A model generated the notes under the pieces. That model saw only the letters and a list, made by a program, of their open reading frames with translations, searched no databases and was not told the origin of the DNA. From assembly GCA_045617105.1 (NCBI GenBank), contig JAZLHW010000016.1, positions 33,875 through 97,874 on the forward strand: 64,000 bases of DNA, given 5' to 3'. Below, in pieces: positions 1 through 6,962 of this stretch (positions are counted from its first letter, which is position 1; each line of letters begins with the position of its first letter). This DNA is from CALELM01 sp045617105. GTDB taxonomy: Bacteria; Bacillota; Negativicutes; Selenomonadales; Selenomonadaceae. A program made the position numbers and the translations under genes.

Positions 1-561
1 ACCGATGTACCTCTTTCTGCAGATGGAGTTCGTCAGGCACAATTACTGGCAGACCATTTTCCGTTAGAAAAGGTGGATGCTATTTATTCCAGTGATTTGA
101 ATCGAGCAATGGTGACAGCTGGTTATATTGCTCAAAGATTTGGAATTCAGGTGCAGCCGGAGCCTGCATTTCGTGAACTAAGCTTTGGAGCATGGGAAGG
201 ACTCTCCTATGAAGAAATAGTTTCTGGTTGGCCGGAAGCGATGAAAGATTTTTTGAAGCATCCCGATCGCTTGGAAATACCAAATGGAGAATCTTTCCAA
301 CACTTGCAGGACCGAGCTATGGCACGATTGAGAGAAATTATAGAAGTTCATGAGGGGGAGCAAGTGGTCGTTGTAGCACATGGAGCAATTTTGCGAACGA
401 TTCTTTGTTCTGCACTTCACATGTCACTTTCGAATGTGTGGACAATCTGCCAGTTCAATACGGCACTTAATGTTGTACGCTATGACGGCGATTGGAGCAG
501 CGTTGAGCTGATGAATAGTACAGCACATCTTGGCAATGCGAAAATTATAGAAAAAATATAA
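1..561 (+). CDS. Histidine phosphatase family protein (5'-truncated by window)
   Basis: This is the C-terminal 186 codons of a phosphoglycerate-mutase-like histidine phosphatase. The frame is open from base 1, so the start and the N-terminal RHG catalytic motif lie before the window. Visible family signatures are PLSADG..QAQLLA, the YSSDLNRAMVTA segment, FRELSFGAWEG and the second catalytic histidine in VVVVAHGAILRT. Such enzymes remove phosphate from small phosphometabolites; CobC-type alpha-ribazole phosphatases look very similar, but the substrate cannot be read from the sequence. The stop codon sits inside the first bases of the 150-bp dispersed repeat that follows. Confidence 0.85.
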   Translation, partial: TDVPLSADGVRQAQLLADHFPLEKVDAIYSSDLNRAMVTAGYIAQRFGIQVQPEPAFRELSFGAWEGLSYEEIVSGWPEAMKDFLKHPDRLEIPNGESFQHLQDRAMARLREIIEVHEGEQVVVVAHGAILRTILCSALHMSLSNVWTICQFNTALNVVRYDGDWSSVELMNSTAHLGNAKIIEKI

Positions 562-706
562 CGAAGCTAAGATGTCCCCTTCTTCAACAACTTGCTGTAA
601 GTTGGGGAGACAAATTTTAACAAGCGGTGAGCATATCTCCCGCTTCGTTGAAACGCAAATTGGAGGGAAAATGCTTATGGCATTTTCTTGAACAATGGCG
701 TTATAA
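557..706 (+). repeat. 150-bp dispersed repeat, copy 1
   Basis: It is nearly identical to 2551-2700; by eye only a handful of bases differ. It contains a hairpin with arms AAGCGG and CCGCTT around 624-647, a second hairpin AAAATGC/GCATTTT, and ends with GGCGTTATAAT, a good -10 sequence. The core near CGCTTCGTTGAAACGC is shared with the 75-bp repeats at 725-798 and 18211-18285. It carries no coding potential. Confidence 0.85.
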
Positions 707-724
707 TTCACCGTAGATGTCACC

Positions 725-798
725 CACCTCCATAGATGGTGGATAACTTATGGAGTAAATAAGCGGCGGACATGTCCCTTGCTTTGTTGAAATGCTGA
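725..798 (+). repeat. 75-bp dispersed palindromic repeat, copy 1
   Basis: It matches the reverse complement of 18211-18285 at roughly four fifths of positions by eye. It starts CACCTCCATAG and ends GTTGAAATGCTGA, and contains an internal inverted repeat (CCACC...GGTGG, CTCCATA...TTATGGAG). Together with copy 1 of the 150-bp element it fills most of the 361-base gap between the phosphatase and tsaE. Confidence 0.75.
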
Positions 799-803
799 CA
801 GAG

Positions 804-845
804 ACAAGTTTCAGGATATTTTATTCTGGGACTTGTTTTTTTTGA
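804..845 (+). terminator. Rho-independent terminator before tsaE
   Basis: An ACAAGT.. stem at 804-814 pairs with ..ACTTGT ending at 836, with a loop of about 12 bases, followed directly by a run of nine T residues. It separates the phosphatase/repeat region from the tsaE operon. Confidence 0.7.
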
Positions 846-846
846 A

Positions 847-875
847 TTTACCCTATAGGCTTGATGTGATATAAT
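847..875 (+). promoter_or_regulatory. Sigma-70 type promoter for tsaE operon
   Basis: TTTACC at 847-852, a 17-base spacer and a perfect TATAAT at 870-875 lie 48 bases before the tsaE start. Confidence 0.6.
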
Positions 876-922
876 ACTTTCCTAGATGTGTTTTGTATTT
901 TTAATAGGAGAGAATTTACAGC

Positions 923-1405
923 ATGTTTACATGTAGAACGGCGTCTTCTGAACAGACAGCTAAACTGGCCATAGAGGTTGGGAAAAAAATTCGTGAAGGG
1001 ACGATTCTTTGCTTGGAGGGAGACCTTGGCGCAGGAAAGACACTTTTTGTTAGAAATTTGGCCCATACGCTTGGTGTAGAAGGTGAAGTTACCAGTCCAA
1101 CATTTAATCTGATGAATGTTTATGAAGGAATCTGTGACATTCTGCATTTTGATCTTTATCGATTGGAAACAGAGGAGCAGCTTGAAGATATTGGTTTCTT
1201 TGAGTATACAGATGATCCTGAGGGAATCATAGTTATTGAGTGGGCAGATAAATTTCCACAGGCACTGCCGGAAGATTACATTTCCATAAGGTTTGACCGC
1301 ATGAAGGATGACAGTAATGCACGCATGATTTCTTTTTCGTGTGTAGGAGAGCGATATGAGGATTTTTTGAAGGAGCTGGAAGCAATTGTCAATTTTAGCG
1401 ATTGA
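923..1405 (+). CDS. tsaE: tRNA t6A biosynthesis ATPase TsaE
   Basis: A 160-aa P-loop protein of the TsaE/YjeE family. The Walker A motif GDLGAGKT lies at residues 33-40, followed by the family signature TSPTFNLMNVYEG and a VIEWADK segment near residue 110. TsaE works with TsaB and TsaD to place threonylcarbamoyl on A37 of ANN-decoding tRNAs. The length is typical. The ATG start has AGGAGAG upstream. It is the first gene of tsaE-tsaB-rimI-tsaD, and its end overlaps the tsaB start by 20 bases. Confidence 0.93.
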   Translation: MFTCRTASSEQTAKLAIEVGKKIREGTILCLEGDLGAGKTLFVRNLAHTLGVEGEVTSPTFNLMNVYEGICDILHFDLYRLETEEQLEDIGFFEYTDDPEGIIVIEWADKFPQALPEDYISIRFDRMKDDSNARMISFSCVGERYEDFLKELEAIVNFSD

Positions 1406-2099
1406 TACATCAACGCAGGTGTCCAGTGTGGCTGTGGCATCGGAGGAAAGGCTTTCAGCAGAGCTGATCATGCAGGCGAAGCTCGCTCATTCAGAGACTT
1501 TGATGCCGCATATTGAAAAAGTATTGCAGATGGCTCATTTGTCAAAGAAAGAATTGACTGGCATTGCCGTAAGTATTGGTCCTGGCTCGTTTACTGGACT
1601 TCGCATCGGTCTTGCAACGGCTAAGGCGATGGCGTATGCCTTGGATATTCCTTTGGTTGCTGTATCTACTTTGCAAGCACTTGCCTGTCATTTTCCTGTT
1701 TCTGGTATAAAATTGGTATCTATGCTCGATGCACAAAAAGGAAATGCCTATCGTGAAAGCTATCGTTGGGAGGAAGGAAAGCTGGCGATCATAGAACCAT
1801 TGGAAGTCGTTTCCATTCAAGATTTCTTGGCTGAATATGACGATGCAAAAGAGCCTGTTATTTTGCTCGGGGATGCTGCAAGAAAAAAAATAAAAGGAAA
1901 ACAGGAGGTCTCTGCATCTATACGGCTTGCACCAGTACATTTATCTATGCCGCGGGCAGCTAATGTAGCAATGCTTGGATTGCAGAAGCTGGCTTGTGGG
2001 GATACAGTCAATTTGATGAATTTAGAGCCTATGTATATTCGCCGTTCGGAGGCAGAGGTGCTGTGGGAACAGAGGCATTCAAAGGTGACAGAAAAATGA
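1386..2099 (+). CDS. tsaB: tRNA t6A biosynthesis protein TsaB
   Basis: A 237-aa protein with the ASKHA-fold start LAIDTSTQVSSVAV and the GPGSFTGLRIGLATAKAMA motif near residues 60-80, typical of TsaB/YeaZ. It is the non-catalytic partner of TsaD in the t6A complex. The start is TTG at 1386, inside the end of tsaE; no ATG fits the conserved N-terminus. The stop overlaps the rimI start (ATGA), so translational coupling is likely. Confidence 0.92.
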   Translation: MSILAIDTSTQVSSVAVASEERLSAELIMQAKLAHSETLMPHIEKVLQMAHLSKKELTGIAVSIGPGSFTGLRIGLATAKAMAYALDIPLVAVSTLQALACHFPVSGIKLVSMLDAQKGNAYRESYRWEEGKLAIIEPLEVVSIQDFLAEYDDAKEPVILLGDAARKKIKGKQEVSASIRLAPVHLSMPRAANVAMLGLQKLACGDTVNLMNLEPMYIRRSEAEVLWEQRHSKVTEK

Positions 2100-2539
2100 T
2101 GATGGCATTTCGTGAAATGATTCCAGAGGATGCTGATGCAGTTGCACAAATCGAGAAGTCATGTTTTCCTGTGCCTTGGTCTAGGCAGTCTTTTTGGGAG
2201 GAAGCTTCCCATGAGCATACCCTTTATTGGTTGGCATTGGACGAGGAAAAGGTGATCGGTTATGCTGGTTGTTGGATTTTAGCAGGTGAAGCACAAATTA
2301 CCAATGTGGCGATTTCTCCCGAGTATCAAGGCAAGGGCGTAGGTACTCAGTTAATGAAATCCATGATTGAGGTTGCTAAAAAACGGGGGGCAACAGCAAT
2401 GACTCTGGAGGTGCGCCCATCGAATGCCTCTGCGTTGGCTCTTTACAAGAAATTCGGCTTGAAGAGTGTCGGTCGACGAAAAGGATATTATTCAGATAAT
2501 GGCGAAGATGCGATTATCATGTGGAATACGAATTTGTAA
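2096..2539 (+). CDS. rimI: Ribosomal protein S18 alanine N-acetyltransferase RimI (GNAT)
   Basis: A 147-aa GNAT-fold acetyltransferase. The acetyl-CoA loop is in VAISPEYQGKGVGTQLM, with the C-terminal ALALYKKFGLKSVGRRKGYY segment typical of RimI. I chose ATG 2096, which overlaps the tsaB stop and has AAAGGTG eight bases upstream; the open frame runs further upstream but without family similarity. Its position between tsaB and tsaD is the usual Firmicutes arrangement. Confidence 0.88.
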   Translation: MMMAFREMIPEDADAVAQIEKSCFPVPWSRQSFWEEASHEHTLYWLALDEEKVIGYAGCWILAGEAQITNVAISPEYQGKGVGTQLMKSMIEVAKKRGATAMTLEVRPSNASALALYKKFGLKSVGRRKGYYSDNGEDAIIMWNTNL

Positions 2540-2550
2540 CTCATCACAGA

Positions 2551-2700
2551 TATAACGAAGCTAAGATGCCCCTTCTTCAACAGCTTGCTGTAAGTGGGGG
2601 AAGCCAAATTTTAACAAGCGGTGAGCATATCTCCCGCTTCGTTGAAACGCAAATTGGAGGGAAAATGCTTATGGCATTTTCTTGAACAATGGCGTTATAA
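2551..2700 (+). repeat. 150-bp dispersed repeat, copy 2
   Basis: Near-identical to 557-706, same orientation. It sits in the rimI-tsaD gap, and its 3' end (TGGCAT, 18 bases, TATAAC at 2696-2701) lies 25 bases before the tsaD start. The inserted repeat may therefore supply a promoter to tsaD. Confidence 0.85.
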
Positions 2701-2725
2701 CTTCAGCAGGTTTGGAGGAAGAACC

Positions 2726-3763
2726 TTGAAATATGAAGAAGAACGTTTGACGCTGGCCATTGAATCGAGTTGTGACGAGACATCTGTTGCAGTTCTGAGA
2801 GGCGGCAGAACGATTTTATCGAATATTATATCGACACAGATTCCCGTTCACCAGAAATTTGGCGGTGTTGTGCCTGAAATTGCATCGAGAAAACATATCG
2901 TGAACATTATGCCAGTGATTGATGAGGCAATTCGTCATGCAGGTGTTGCCCTGCATGAGATCGATCAAGTGGCAGTGACTTATGGACCCGGATTAGTAGG
3001 TGCTTTGCTGGTTGGCGTATCGGCAGCAAAAGCTCTTGCGTTTTCTCTTGATGTACCTTTGATTGGTGTCAATCATTTGGAAGGTCATATTTTTGCAAAT
3101 TTTTTGAGTACAAAAGATTTAGAGCCGCCCTTTGTCGCATTAGTTGTTTCAGGTGGTCATACAGCATTGGTAAAGGTAAATGGATACAATAGCTTTACTA
3201 TGATGGGGCAGACACGTGACGATGCAGCAGGAGAGGCTTTTGATAAGGTCGCAAGGGTGATGGGGCTTCCCTATCCGGGCGGACCACAGATTGACAAGCT
3301 GGCAAGGGAAGGAAATTCAATGGCTATTGATTTTCCACAAGCACTTCGTGGAGATGGCAGCTATGAATTTAGTTTTAGTGGATTAAAGTCTGCTGTACTT
3401 AATTATTTGAATAGTATGCAGCAGAAAAAGCTGGAGATAAATAAAGCAGACGTAGCGGCTTCCTTTCAGAGGGCAGTTATTGAAATTTTGACAGACAAGG
3501 CATTTGAGGCTGTGGAAGAAGCTGGAATGAATACTCTGGTATTAGCTGGGGGTGTGGCAGCAAACAGTGCTTTAGAAGCAAGACTGCGTGAAGAATCTGG
3601 GAAACGGAATATTCGTTTTGTATTTCCTGATCCTTTGCTTTGCACGGATAATGCGGCGATGATTGGATGTCGAGGCTATTATCAAGCCTTGGCAGGAAAG
3701 TATTCGGATCTGCATCTTAATGCAGTACCTGGATTGGGGCTTTCCGATGTCGAGGACAGGTAA
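2726..3763 (+). CDS. tsaD: tRNA N6-adenosine threonylcarbamoyltransferase TsaD
   Basis: A 345-aa catalytic subunit of the t6A complex. It starts LAIESSCDETSVAV; the metal-binding histidines are H117 and H121 in NHLEGHIFANF, followed by SGGHTALV, DDAAGEAFDKVAR and the C-terminal CTDNAAMIG aspartate motif. I chose TTG 2726, with GGAGGA about six bases upstream. The open frame extends back to 2621, but that part lies inside the repeat and has no family similarity. It is the last gene of the t6A cluster. Confidence 0.94.
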   Translation: MKYEEERLTLAIESSCDETSVAVLRGGRTILSNIISTQIPVHQKFGGVVPEIASRKHIVNIMPVIDEAIRHAGVALHEIDQVAVTYGPGLVGALLVGVSAAKALAFSLDVPLIGVNHLEGHIFANFLSTKDLEPPFVALVVSGGHTALVKVNGYNSFTMMGQTRDDAAGEAFDKVARVMGLPYPGGPQIDKLAREGNSMAIDFPQALRGDGSYEFSFSGLKSAVLNYLNSMQQKKLEINKADVAASFQRAVIEILTDKAFEAVEEAGMNTLVLAGGVAANSALEARLREESGKRNIRFVFPDPLLCTDNAAMIGCRGYYQALAGKYSDLHLNAVPGLGLSDVEDR

Positions 3764-3908
3764 ACGCATTATAGGATTCTTCATGTTTTTATAGACAAAT
3801 GCAATCACATGGCAGTAAAATGTTATGCAGAATTTTTGGAAAAGGATGGTGAGGAAAATGGACGATCACCCTAGTAGTTTGTGGAATCATCAACAAAGCA
3901 ATTTCATA

Positions 3909-3936
3909 TTGGGAGATTCGGCCATTTTCGTATAAA
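3909..3936 (+). promoter_or_regulatory. Candidate promoter for corA
   Basis: TTGGGA at 3909-3914, a 16-base spacer and TATAAA at 3931-3936 lie 35 bases before the corA start. This is a moderate match to a sigma-70 promoter. Confidence 0.4.
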
Positions 3937-3971
3937 TTTGGCTAGATCTCCTGTTCAGAGAAGGAGATATT

Positions 3972-4925
3972 ATGCTCAAGATTTATAAGTCAATGGAAAA
4001 TGGACCGATGAGAGAGCTGACGCTCAAGACTTTAGAAAAAGGTGCTTGGATCAATATTATCGATCCGACTCCCTATGAGTTAAAGGTGGTAAGCAATCTT
4101 ACTGAGGTTGAACCAGATTTTTTAAAATCTGCATTGGACGATGAAGAGCGTTCACATACGGATATTGAAGATAATTCTGTCATGGTTTTGACAAATGTGC
4201 CAATTTTTAAAGGAGAAGATAGTTACGATGTATTACCGCTTGCTATTATTGTGACAGGGGAATACATCATTACGGTTTGCTTGGAGGAGACTCCTGTGAT
4301 TGCGGAATTCAATGAAAGAACCTATAAACTCTTCCGCACATACAAGAAAACTAGATTTCTTTTTCAGATATTGTACAAGTCTGCAACCTATTATTTGAAA
4401 TATCTTCGTCAAATCAGCAAGATTTCAGATGAAATTGAGGATCGCTTGCGTCATTCCATGAAAAATCGTGAGATTCTTCGACTTTTGGAGCTTCAAAAGG
4501 GCTTGACCTATTTTAATGCAGCAATTCGATCTAATGGTGCTGTGCTGGACAAGCTTTTGCGCTTGCGTTCAAATCAGAGCATTTGTCCTGTTCTTAAAAT
4601 GTATGAAGAGGACGAAGACCTTTTGGAAGATGTTATTATCGAGAACAAGCAGGCACGCGAGATGGTAGAGATGTACAGCAAGATTTTGGCACGCTTGGCA
4701 GATACTTTTGCTTCTATCATTTCCAACAATCAGAATCTTGTTATGAAATTTCTTGCGGCTATGACAATCATCATAGCTATACCAACGGTAGTATCAAGCT
4801 TTTTCGGCATGAATGTGCCAGTGCCGTTCAGTGAGGATCCTAAAGGTTTCCTTTACATCATGGTAATTGCATTCTCGATTTCTTTGACAACAGCATGTGT
4901 TCTTTGGCGAAGAAAGATGTTTTGA
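3972..4925 (+). CDS. corA: CorA-family divalent cation (Mg2+) transporter
   Basis: A 317-aa CorA-type inner-membrane channel. It has a long cytoplasmic domain with a helical stretch around residues 150-250, then two C-terminal membrane segments separated by FFGMNVPVPF, which holds the GMN selectivity motif. It ends in a short basic tail (WRRKMF). AAGGAGAT precedes the ATG. The family moves Mg2+ and sometimes Co2+ or Ni2+; the exact ion is not decided by sequence. Confidence 0.88.
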   Translation: MLKIYKSMENGPMRELTLKTLEKGAWINIIDPTPYELKVVSNLTEVEPDFLKSALDDEERSHTDIEDNSVMVLTNVPIFKGEDSYDVLPLAIIVTGEYIITVCLEETPVIAEFNERTYKLFRTYKKTRFLFQILYKSATYYLKYLRQISKISDEIEDRLRHSMKNREILRLLELQKGLTYFNAAIRSNGAVLDKLLRLRSNQSICPVLKMYEEDEDLLEDVIIENKQAREMVEMYSKILARLADTFASIISNNQNLVMKFLAAMTIIIAIPTVVSSFFGMNVPVPFSEDPKGFLYIMVIAFSISLTTACVLWRRKMF

Positions 4926-4934
4926 GGTGTGTTT

Positions 4935-5159
4935 ATGATTATTGAGGCAAAATTAAGAGATGGCATAATCTTTGGAGATGTGAGTCATTCTGAATATGTG
5001 TACATGCCGGCTAGTGAGATGGGAATGGAGGCACCGATGTGCATCTACGAAGAAAGAGAGCGGCATACAGATGTGGACATGGCAGGGGCATTGCGTTTGA
5101 TACGTGTACGAAGTTTGCGTCCTGTCAATCATCCTTTGATGGGAAAAAGTTCGTGTTAG
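4935..5159 (+). CDS. Small hypothetical protein
   Basis: A 74-aa frame starting ATG 4935 with GAGGTG a few bases upstream, itself overlapping the corA stop; an upstream in-frame GTG at 4929 is less well placed. The product is soluble, acidic to neutral, with no motif I recognise. It probably shares the corA transcript, and the Phd/YefM-like gene follows 16 bases after its end. Confidence 0.5.
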   Translation: MIIEAKLRDGIIFGDVSHSEYVYMPASEMGMEAPMCIYEERERHTDVDMAGALRLIRVRSLRPVNHPLMGKSSC

Positions 5160-5175
5160 AGGGGAGCCAGATTCC

Positions 5176-5358
5176 ATGAAAGCAGTAACTTCAGGAAATT
5201 TTTTGAAGGAATTTACCGTAATAGCGGATTGTGCTTGTGATAAAAAGGAACGTTTTGTTGTCCAAAGAAGTAATGGGAAAAATGTGGTTCTTATGTCTAT
5301 GGAGGACTTTAATGGTTTGCAGAAAGAATTGTATTGTGCAAAGGATGGGCATTGCTAG
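5176..5358 (+). CDS. Phd/YefM-type antitoxin-like small protein, no toxin partner seen
   Basis: A 60-aa protein. The middle part, FVVQRSNGKNVVLMSMEDFNGLQKELY, split here as RSNGKNVVLMS and EDFNGLQKELY, has the pattern of Phd/YefM antitoxins (a hairpin ending VVLMS, then an E-D-F/Y helix). GAGGGGAG lies upstream of the ATG. No RelE/Doc-like toxin follows; the next gene is convergent. It may be an orphan antitoxin or a small DNA-binding regulator. The family call rests on pattern alone. Confidence 0.55.
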   Translation: MKAVTSGNFLKEFTVIADCACDKKERFVVQRSNGKNVVLMSMEDFNGLQKELYCAKDGHC

Positions 5359-5388
5359 TGGGAGGCCTGTCTTTTTTTATGCATGTGC

Positions 5389-6084
5389 TTATGTATTGTC
5401 AATGTATTTTTTTTGATACCACCAAGCAATGAGAATAAGAAGAATCGTTGCAATTATAACGATAATTAGACGAGTTGGATCCTCTTGCTTTGTAATGGTA
5501 TCGTGACCAATAACAGCTTCAATCCCTGTAGATGGGAATTTGCCAATCAAGGAAGCCAATACATAATCTCGAAGACTCATGGCACTGAGAGCACCAACAG
5601 CATTCAGAAGTGCTGAAGGAAGATAAGGGATCATGCGTGCAATCAGCATAACAGTAAAACCTTTTGTTCCGCTGTATTTGTCGATGTTGCTGAGTCGTTT
5701 GTTTTTTGCAATGATTTTTTCTGCGGTATCTCGGAAAAAGAAACGAAGCAGGAGGAAACTGATGGTAACTCCGACTGTTTCAGCAATACAGGAAAGAATG
5801 ATGCCGGGAATTATTCCAAAAATCAGTGTGTTAGCTGTAGAAAAGATAATGGCTGGCGGGAATCCAAGGGCATTGACAAAAAGAGTAAGGCAAAAGCTGA
5901 AAAATATGGCCCAGTTGCCAAAGGAGTGAATATACGCTGCAGTTTCTTTGATGTCGCCATGGGAAAGAGTGAGCCAAAGACGGGGAAAAAATTCTGGATT
6001 TTCTAGGTGAATGATGGCAAGAAGGATAATAATAAGCAAAAAAGCGATATATCTGATAGTACGCATAGATTTTAAGCTGGACAA
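5389..6084 (-). CDS. TVP38/TMEM64 (DedA-superfamily) membrane protein
   Basis: A 231-aa integral membrane protein with five to six hydrophobic segments. It carries the superfamily core G.P...F..A....G...G......A...G...F...R around residues 65-125, and the LIARMIPYLPSALLNAVGAL re-entrant region. The family is linked to lipid scrambling or transport. The start is TTG 6084 with GGAGGT five bases upstream; the ATG further in has no ribosome-binding site. It is convergent with the small genes after corA. Confidence 0.75.
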   Translation of the reverse strand: MSSLKSMRTIRYIAFLLIIILLAIIHLENPEFFPRLWLTLSHGDIKETAAYIHSFGNWAIFFSFCLTLFVNALGFPPAIIFSTANTLIFGIIPGIILSCIAETVGVTISFLLLRFFFRDTAEKIIAKNKRLSNIDKYSGTKGFTVMLIARMIPYLPSALLNAVGALSAMSLRDYVLASLIGKFPSTGIEAVIGHDTITKQEDPTRLIIVIIATILLILIAWWYQKKYIDNT

Positions 6085-6221
6085 AGGATAACCTCCTTCA
6101 GTAAGATCATCATTATTTAACTATAACATATTATGAAAAATTTATATATAAAACTTGTATGTTTTTGTTTGGAAAGCATGAATGTTTTGCTGATTCATAA
6201 ACGAAAGGATTGCTGAGATCG

Positions 6222-6371
6222 ATGGTATTAATAGGTGTTATTATAGGATTCATGTTGCTTGCAGCAATGGGACTGTATTTGAAGGTGGATAAACAGCAGG
6301 AGGAAGAAGAATTAGAGGAGTGGAAACAAAACGGTCATCCACAAGAAGGAAAATGGGTTTCCAAACAATGA
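6222..6371 (+). CDS. Small single-pass membrane protein (49 aa)
   Basis: Open frame ATG 6222 to TGA 6369-6371. The N-terminal 20 residues are hydrophobic (MVLIGVIIGFMLLAAMGLYL). A strongly acidic segment KVDKQQEEEELEEW and a polar tail QEGKWVSKQ follow. AAAGGA lies 12 bases upstream. The clean hydrophobic-then-charged layout suggests a real small membrane protein, but I recognise no family. Confidence 0.5.
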   Translation: MVLIGVIIGFMLLAAMGLYLKVDKQQEEEELEEWKQNGHPQEGKWVSKQ

Positions 6372-6417
6372 GGAAAACGTCGGTTCTAAAAAGAAAGTCG
6401 AATTGCAGAAAATATGT

Positions 6418-6446
6418 TTGCATGAAGAAATCATTTGTGCTATACT
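6418..6446 (+). promoter_or_regulatory. Promoter of rpsO
   Basis: TTGCAT at 6418-6423, a 17-base spacer and TATACT at 6441-6446. The transcript would have an approximately 95-base leader before rpsO. Confidence 0.65.
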
Positions 6447-6470
6447 ATTACAGGTTGTTCATAGATTCGT

Positions 6471-6517
6471 CCATAGCAAGGTTTGACGAGGGACTCCGAC
6501 GTATTCTTTGCTATTGG
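6471..6517 (+). promoter_or_regulatory. rpsO leader hairpin, possible S15 autoregulatory site
   Basis: CCATAGCAA (6471-6479) can pair with TTGCTATTGG (6508-6517) with one bulge, enclosing GGACTCCGACG. Leaders of rpsO often bind S15 to repress translation. No known S15-leader consensus was verified here, so the function is inference. Confidence 0.35.
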
Positions 6518-6548
6518 ATATTATGATGATTTATAGGAGGAAGAGCAA

Positions 6549-6815
6549 ATGTTGACACAGGAAGCAAAGCAGGAAATCATGCAGAAGTATGCGGTTCATG
6601 AAGGTGATACTGGATCCCCAGAGGTACAGATTGCTGTCTTGACGGCTCGCATTACGTATCTTACGGAACATCTTAGGGAGCATAAGAAGGATCATCATTC
6701 TCGTCGTGGTCTTTTGAAGATGGTTGGTCATCGTCGTCGTCTGCTTAGCTATCTTTACAAGAAAGATATTGAGCGTTATCGTGCAATTCTTTCCAAATTG
6801 AATCTTCGCAAGTAA
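6549..6815 (+). CDS. rpsO: 30S ribosomal protein S15
   Basis: An 88-aa protein with the S15 signature GDTGSPEVQIAVLT near residues 19-32, then HLREHKKDHHSRRGLL and GHRRRLLSYL. It binds 16S rRNA in the central domain of the 30S subunit. Strong ribosome-binding site ATAGGAGGAAGAGC before ATG. It is followed by a terminator and then pnp, the usual rpsO-pnp order. Confidence 0.98.
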   Translation: MLTQEAKQEIMQKYAVHEGDTGSPEVQIAVLTARITYLTEHLREHKKDHHSRRGLLKMVGHRRRLLSYLYKKDIERYRAILSKLNLRK

Positions 6816-6840
6816 TTGCAAAAGTGGTATTGTGTTTTTG

Positions 6841-6867
6841 AAAAAGCGGGATTTTCCCGCTTTTTTT
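6841..6867 (+). terminator. Rho-independent terminator after rpsO
   Basis: AAAGCGGGA pairs with TCCCGCTTT across a two-base loop, followed by seven T residues. Confidence 0.85.
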
Positions 6868-6907
6868 ATGTTTTCTTTGAAAAGAAGAAGGATTTTATTT
6901 TTTTTTG

Positions 6908-6935
6908 TTGAATAACGAAGAATAGATGCTATAGA
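6908..6935 (+). promoter_or_regulatory. Candidate promoter of pnp
   Basis: TTGAAT at 6908-6913, 16 bases, TATAGA at 6930-6935, 27 bases before the pnp start. Confidence 0.45.
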
Positions 6936-6962
6936 ATGTGTTGAAGTATTGGAGGAAACTAT

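Noticed and set aside
848..1471. 207-aa minus-strand open frame opposite tsaE and the tsaB start
   Set aside because: Shadow of tsaE, which has clear motifs on the plus strand. The same applies to the long minus-strand frames over pnp (7092-8159), pckA (13427-15250) and leuA (21003-21926).
2621..2725. N-terminal extension of tsaD into the 150-bp repeat
   Set aside because: The extension is translated repeat sequence and unlike TsaD; TTG 2726 has a good ribosome-binding site and matches the family start.
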